DNA of 64,000 bases from CAYYKK01 sp964467935. GTDB lineage: Bacteria > Myxococcota_A > Polyangia > Polyangiales > Polyangiaceae. The DNA lies in the NCBI GenBank assembly GCA_964467935.1, contig CAYYKK010000003.1, positions 1 through 64,000 on the forward strand. The letters are read 5' to 3'. The notes under the pieces were generated by a model. That model made no database searches. It was not told the origin of the DNA and worked only from the letters and a program-made list of their open reading frames with translations. The position numbers and the translations under genes were made by a program. Shown in pieces: positions 58,725 to 64,000 of this stretch (positions are counted from its first letter, which is position 1; every line of letters begins with the position of its first letter).

Positions 58725-58898
58725 TCCGCAAGCCTAGCGCCGAATTTTCGCCCGCCAAAACTTCTCGCGTTCGGGCACGGATGTGTCGCCGCGGACGCGC
58801 TCGAGCGTTCCGCAGACCACGGCCGACGGCGCGCCTCGGCCGGTTTTCGCCGCTCGCGCCTCTTGGCCTGTCGGTTGCTGAAGGACCCTCGCACACAC

Positions 58899-58903
58899 GG
58901 AGG
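58899..58903 (+). promoter_or_regulatory. Shine-Dalgarno of the DUF2914 gene
   Basis: GGAGG lies 7 nt before ATG 58911 and fixes that start against the long frame opening at 57477. Confidence 0.75.
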
Positions 58904-58910
58904 TCCAACG

Positions 58911-59501
58911 ATGAACCGCTTCGCCACGATCGCCCTCGTCTCGTCCGTCGCCCTCGCTCTCGCCGCTTGCGGCCACCGCGACGTCGAATCGACGCCGCGC
59001 TCGAGCGCCGCAGCGCCGTCGGGGGCTCCCGAGCGCGCGCCGTCGGACGCCCCCGTCGAGGCCGCCGCCGCGCGACCCGATACCGCGAGCGTCACCCCCG
59101 CCGTCGCGAAGCGCGCGGGGAACGACACCGTGCACGCTGCCGACGAGCGCGCCCGCCCCGCGCCCGCCGCGCTCTCCGTGCGCCGGCTCGTCGTCGCGAA
59201 GAGCATCGACGAGCGCGAGCCCGAGGGCGCGTCGACCGCCTTCTGGCAAGGCGACTTCGATCGTCTCTATGCCTTCGTCGAGCTCTCGAACCCGCAGAAG
59301 ACCGAGTCGAAGATCGTCGTCCGCTTCGTGTCCCCGTCGGGCAAGGAGCGGAAGGGCAACGTGACGCTCTCGGTCGGCGCCTCGCCGCGCTGGCGCACGT
59401 GGGCTTACTCGCGCGCGATCGACGAGAAGGGCACCTGGTCGGCCGTCGTCACCACGGTCGACGGCACCGAGCTCTCGCGTCAGACCTTCGAGATCCTCTG
59501 A
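58911..59501 (+). CDS. DUF2914-domain lipoprotein
   Basis: A 196-residue lipoprotein (lipobox LAAC) with an Ala/Pro linker and a C-terminal DUF2914 domain (~105-196): FDRLYAFVELSNP, VRFVSPSGKER, LSVGASPRWRTWAYSR, GTWSAVVTTVDG. The fold is a small beta-sandwich of unknown function, frequent in Myxococcota. The following nucleotidase gene begins 53 nt downstream. Confidence 0.8.
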   Translation: MNRFATIALVSSVALALAACGHRDVESTPRSSAAAPSGAPERAPSDAPVEAAAARPDTASVTPAVAKRAGNDTVHAADERARPAPAALSVRRLVVAKSIDEREPEGASTAFWQGDFDRLYAFVELSNPQKTESKIVVRFVSPSGKERKGNVTLSVGASPRWRTWAYSRAIDEKGTWSAVVTTVDGTELSRQTFEIL

Positions 59502-59554
59502 CGAACGCAAAGGCCTTGTGCCCCGCGGCGGGGTGAACGAGCCTCGCGCCGTCG

Positions 59555-61111
59555 ATGAGCCTGCCCAACGAACCCCGAGACGCTCCCGCCCCTGGCCCCG
59601 AGAGCGCGTCCCCCTCGCGCCCCGGCTTCACCGAGCCGGGTCCCGTCCCGCGCGAGCGCGGCCTCTTCTGCAACCGAACGCTCAACATGCGCGGCATCCG
59701 CGCCGTCGGCTACGACATGGACTACACGCTGGTCCACTATCACATCGCAGCGTGGGAAGAGTGCGCGTACGAGCACACGAAGTCGCGCCTCGCCGGCCTC
59801 GGCCTCCCCGTCTCGGGCTTGAAGTTCGACGCCACCGGCATCATCCGCGGTCTCATCATCGACACGAAGCTCGGCAACGTCGTGAAGGCGAACCGCTTCG
59901 GCTACGTGAAGCGCGCCTTCCACGGCACGAAGCCGCTCGAGTTCGAGGCCCTGCGCCAGACCTACGCGCGCGAGATCGTCGATCTCTCGGAGCGACGCTG
60001 GGTCTTCCTCAACACGCTCTTCTCGCTCTCCGAGGCGTGCATGTACTCGCAGCTCGTCGATCTCTACGACGCCGGCGAGCTGAAAGGCGTCCACGGCTAC
60101 CTCGACCTCTACGACCTGACCCGCAAGAACGTCGACCTGAGCCACATGGAGGGCAAGCTCAAGGCGGAGATCACCAGCCACCCGAAGAAGTTCGTGGCGC
60201 TCGATCCCGACGCCGCGCTCGCCCTCCTCGACCAGAAGCACGCGGGCAAGGTCCTGATGCTCATCACGAACTCCGAGTGGGAGTTCACGAAGGCGATGAT
60301 GAGCTACTCGTACGATCGCTTCCTGCCGAAGGGGATGACTTGGCGCGACCTCTTCGACATCGTCATCGTCGGCGCGCAGAAGCCGGCCTTCTTCTCGGGC
60401 CGACCCATGATGTTCGAGATCGCGAGCGAGGATGGCCTCTTGCGTCCGCTCGCCGGACCGCTCGAGCGCGGCAAGAGCTACTTCGGCGGCAACGCGGCGG
60501 CCGTCGAGAGCTACCTCGGCCTCTCGGGTGACGAGATCCTCTACGTCGGCGATCACATCTTCGGCGACGTCCACGTCACCAAGCAGATCTTGAGGTGGCG
60601 CACCGCGCTCATTGTCCGCGAGATCGAGGAGGAGATCGCGAGCGCGCACGTCGCCGACGCGGAGCTCGCGCGGCTCGAGGAGGGCATGCGTGAGAAGGAG
60701 CACCTCGAGCGAGCCCACTCGGTGTCGAGGCTCGAGCTCTCGCGCCTGCGCGCCGGCTACGGCCCCCCGCCCACGCGCACCGAGGGTCAGATCACCGAGG
60801 AGCTCGCGCGGTTGCGCTCGGCGCTGCAGGCCCTCGACGAGAAGGTCGCGCCGCTCGCGCGCCGGGCCAGCGAGATCTCCAACCGCAACTGGGGCCAGCT
60901 CATGTGGGCGGGGAACGACAAGAGCCACTTCGCCCGGCAGGTGGAGCGCTACGCGGACGTCTACACGTCGCGCGTCTCGAACTTCGCGTTCGCGACGCCC
61001 TTCGTCTACCTCCGGTCGCCCCGGGGCTCGCTCCCGCACGACCACGCGCCGAGCCCGTTGCCCACCGCGGAGACGGCGCCCGACGTCGGCGGCTACCCCT
61101 TCCGACGCTGA
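59555..61111 (+). CDS. HAD-IG family 5'-nucleotidase-like hydrolase
   Basis: A 518-residue enzyme of the cytosolic purine 5'-nucleotidase (NT5C2-like) family. HAD motif I is GYDMDYTLVHY; motif II lies around MLITNSEWEF; motif IV is YVGDHIFGDV, with a coiled-coil-like segment (about 375-440) before the conserved C-terminal GNDKSHFARQVERYADVYTSRVSN. It would hydrolyse purine monophosphates (IMP/GMP). Length and order match bacterial members. The downstream phosphoesterase starts 117 nt later on the same strand. Confidence 0.9.
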   Translation: MSLPNEPRDAPAPGPESASPSRPGFTEPGPVPRERGLFCNRTLNMRGIRAVGYDMDYTLVHYHIAAWEECAYEHTKSRLAGLGLPVSGLKFDATGIIRGLIIDTKLGNVVKANRFGYVKRAFHGTKPLEFEALRQTYAREIVDLSERRWVFLNTLFSLSEACMYSQLVDLYDAGELKGVHGYLDLYDLTRKNVDLSHMEGKLKAEITSHPKKFVALDPDAALALLDQKHAGKVLMLITNSEWEFTKAMMSYSYDRFLPKGMTWRDLFDIVIVGAQKPAFFSGRPMMFEIASEDGLLRPLAGPLERGKSYFGGNAAAVESYLGLSGDEILYVGDHIFGDVHVTKQILRWRTALIVREIEEEIASAHVADAELARLEEGMREKEHLERAHSVSRLELSRLRAGYGPPPTRTEGQITEELARLRSALQALDEKVAPLARRASEISNRNWGQLMWAGNDKSHFARQVERYADVYTSRVSNFAFATPFVYLRSPRGSLPHDHAPSPLPTAETAPDVGGYPFRR

Positions 61112-61227
61112 CGCCCGAAGGGATCGCCCGGGCCGCACCCGAAACGGCGGCATTCCGCCCGCTCCGCGCGCCCTGTATCTTGAGCGCCGCGGCCCCTCGA
61201 CCGGCGCCGCGAAGAGGATCTCCCGCG

Positions 61228-62904
61228 ATGATGACCTTCAGCACCGATCCGAAGATCGCCGAGCAGCAGATGCACGCGATCATCTACTACCTCACCGCGT
61301 TCGGACACGTCGACGGCGACTTCGACAAGAGCGAAAAGGACTACATCCGCGACTACATCCATCGGCTCGTCTCCCACCGCGCCGAGGAGGCGATGGGCGA
61401 CGAAGACCCCGCGCTCAAGGCCGAGCTCGTCGGCAAGTGGACCGAGCACTTCCACGAGGTGCTCGACTCGGTCGAGGCCGAGATCCAGGAGAACTTCGCG
61501 GAGCCGACCGCCGACGGCGAGGACAGCACGCAGTTCGTCATCTCGCGCTTGAAGCTCCGTTGCTTCGAGCTCTTCAAGCAGTTCACCGACGACTCGCGCG
61601 TCGCGCTCCTCGGCACCGTCGACGAGCTGATGATGGCCGACGGGACGAGCCATCCGAACGAGGTCGCGTTCCGCGCCGAGCTGGCCGCGTTGCTCGACGC
61701 GCCGATCGAGGTCGACGAGGTCGAGATCGAGACGCTCGAAGAGGGCGCGGTCGTCATCGCGGACGCCGTGAAGGTCTCGCCGAAGGTCACGGACCACCCG
61801 TTCTTCTCACGCGGCGAGTGGGACTACGCGAGCGACAAGGCGACGTTCGAAGAACAAGCGAAGACCGACCTCGACATCTTGAGCCGCGTCATGACACGGC
61901 TCGAGGAGCGCAGGCGCCTCGGCACCGGAAAGCTGAAGCTCGGCACGACCTTCCAGGACTTCGCGGACGACAAGCCATTCGCCGACGGTCACGTGATCGT
62001 CCACCCGCCGCGCGGCAAGGACCACGAGCTGCTCGTCCTCGGCGACCTGCACGGCTGCTACACCTGCCTCAAGGCGGCGCTCTTGCAGGCCGACTTCTTC
62101 AACAAGGTGCAGGCCTACCACGACGATCCCGAGAAGAACCCGAACATGCTGCTCGTGCTCCTCGGCGACTACATCGACCGGGGCCGCTACAGCTACAGCG
62201 GCGTGCTCCGCACGGTCCTGCAGCTCTACCTCACGGTGCCCGACCACGTGATCCCGCTCCGCGGAAACCACGAGTACTACGTCGAGATCAAGGGCAGGGT
62301 CTACGGCGCGGTGAAGCCGTCCGAGGCCATGACCTCGATCCAGCACCTCGCGTCGAACGAGCTCTTCGGCGCGTACATGCGTCTCTTCGAGGCGCTCCCG
62401 CACCAGTTCGTCTTCGACAAGCTCTTCTTCGTGCACGCGGGGATCCCGCGCGACGACACCATGGCTGAAAAGTGGGAAGGGCTCGAGTCGCTCAACCTCT
62501 TCGACCTGCGCTTCCAGATGCTCTGGAGCGATCCGAGCCAGGCCGAGGCCATCCCCGTCGACCTGCAGAAGCAGAGCGCGCGCTTCGCGTTCGGGCGAAA
62601 GCAGTTCCGCAGCTTCATGAACAAGATCGGCTGCACCACGATGATCCGCGGCCACGAGCGCATCCTCGAGGGTTTCAAGGAGATCTACTCCGAGCCCGAC
62701 GCGCGCCTCTTGAACCTGTTCTCGGCCGGCGGGCGCCACAACGAGGATCTCCCGCCCGACTCCAACTACCGCGAGGTGCGACCCATGGCGCTCACGATCC
62801 GGCACAAGGGCGGCATCAACGAGGTCGTCCCATTCGAGATCGAGTATCAGAAGTACAACAGTCCCGAGACGAACGCGTTCTTCAAGAAGGCCGTGGGCGG
62901 CTGA
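61228..62904 (+). CDS. TerB-like domain fused to a PPP-family metallophosphatase
   Basis: A 558-residue protein. The first ~200 residues are helical and TerB-like (YYLTAFGHVDGDFDKSEKDY, GTVDELMMADGTSHPNE), with acidic sites that could bind divalent metal. The C-terminal part is a PPP-family phosphatase: GDLHG (272-276), GDYIDRG (313-319), GNHE (346-349), then VHAGIP and RGHE. All metal ligands are present, so it should be an active Ser/Thr phosphatase. ATG 61228 has GAGG upstream; a second ATG follows directly. It adds a further protein-phosphorylation eraser to the kinase and PP2C of the window. Confidence 0.9.
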   Translation: MMTFSTDPKIAEQQMHAIIYYLTAFGHVDGDFDKSEKDYIRDYIHRLVSHRAEEAMGDEDPALKAELVGKWTEHFHEVLDSVEAEIQENFAEPTADGEDSTQFVISRLKLRCFELFKQFTDDSRVALLGTVDELMMADGTSHPNEVAFRAELAALLDAPIEVDEVEIETLEEGAVVIADAVKVSPKVTDHPFFSRGEWDYASDKATFEEQAKTDLDILSRVMTRLEERRRLGTGKLKLGTTFQDFADDKPFADGHVIVHPPRGKDHELLVLGDLHGCYTCLKAALLQADFFNKVQAYHDDPEKNPNMLLVLLGDYIDRGRYSYSGVLRTVLQLYLTVPDHVIPLRGNHEYYVEIKGRVYGAVKPSEAMTSIQHLASNELFGAYMRLFEALPHQFVFDKLFFVHAGIPRDDTMAEKWEGLESLNLFDLRFQMLWSDPSQAEAIPVDLQKQSARFAFGRKQFRSFMNKIGCTTMIRGHERILEGFKEIYSEPDARLLNLFSAGGRHNEDLPPDSNYREVRPMALTIRHKGGINEVVPFEIEYQKYNSPETNAFFKKAVGG

Positions 62905-62948
62905 GCTTCGCCCGCGCGAGCGCGTCGCTGTGGACCCTGGAGAACGAC

Positions 62949-62984
62949 GAGGCCGCCCGGGACGAGCGTCCCGCGGGCGGCCTC
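62949..62984. terminator. Strong bidirectional hairpin terminator
   Basis: Arms gaggccgcccg (62949-62959) and cgggcggcctc (62974-62984) pair over 11 bp, with an inner GGAC/GTCC stem and a GAGC loop. The hairpin is placed midway between convergent stops at 62904 and 63005, which suits transcription from both sides. No T-tract is visible. Confidence 0.65.
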
Positions 62985-63004
62985 TCCGCGTCGGGTGCGC
63001 GCGC

Positions 63005-64000
<996 letters not shown>

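Overview
The window is very GC-rich, densely coded bacterial chromosome. It looks like a myxobacterium (Myxococcota, probably order Polyangiales). The evidence is a MYXO-CTERM-like sorting tail, many short lipoproteins (several cysteine-rich), a Hanks-type Ser/Thr kinase and a PP2C phosphatase, Sel1, TerB and DUF2914 proteins, and repeated GTGA/ATGA stop-start couplings. A 100-N scaffold gap shows that this is a draft or metagenome-derived assembly. No tRNA, rRNA, CRISPR array, insertion sequence or phage gene was found.

Layout. 1-9.8 kb: rpsP and khpA, a degenerate L,D-transpeptidase-like lipoprotein, murJ, a class-I amidotransferase-like protein, a Sel1-repeat lipoprotein, a TerB-like protein and a FAD oxidoreductase. 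9.9-17.9 kb: proS, a roadblock-like protein, the assembly gap, an alpha/beta-hydrolase-like protein, a membrane Ser/Thr kinase and small lipoproteins. 17.8-24.4 kb: guaA, proA, rsfS, rlmH, tatC and tatB. 24.5-27.5 kb: a three-gene operon described below. 27.6-34.6 kb: a diguanylate cyclase, rlmN, a glycerophosphodiesterase-like lipoprotein, and two FadL-type porins with a beta-propeller lipoprotein. 34.6-45.5 kb: a minus-strand run of 11 genes that contains a full GDP-D,D-heptose pathway (gmhA, gmhB, hddA, hddC) with a transaldolase, SDR, methyltransferases and a glycosyltransferase, evidently for a cell-surface glycan. 45.6-50.1 kb: three coupled membrane-glycosyltransferase-type genes, divergent from it. 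50.1-64 kb: a lysine-tailed protein, a MerR-TPR regulator, a rhodanese-E1 enzyme, a PduO-type adenosyltransferase, PP2C-cNMP and TerB-PPP fusions, a HAD-IG nucleotidase, and the 3' part of isocitrate lyase.

The most notable system is at 24551-27517. An exported protein with a MYXO-CTERM-like tail is followed 4 nt later by a copper monooxygenase that carries every peptidylglycine alpha-hydroxylating monooxygenase (PHM) ligand I can name, fused to a CxxCH haem domain. That gene overlaps by GTGA a six-blade propeller that matches peptidyl-alpha-hydroxyglycine alpha-amidating lyase (PAL), including the three zinc histidines. Animals carry PHM and PAL as one bifunctional enzyme (PAM) that amidates the C-termini of peptide hormones. 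Here the two halves are adjacent, separately exported and possibly fed electrons by a built-in cytochrome, which suggests a bacterial peptide/protein C-terminal amidation system at the cell surface.
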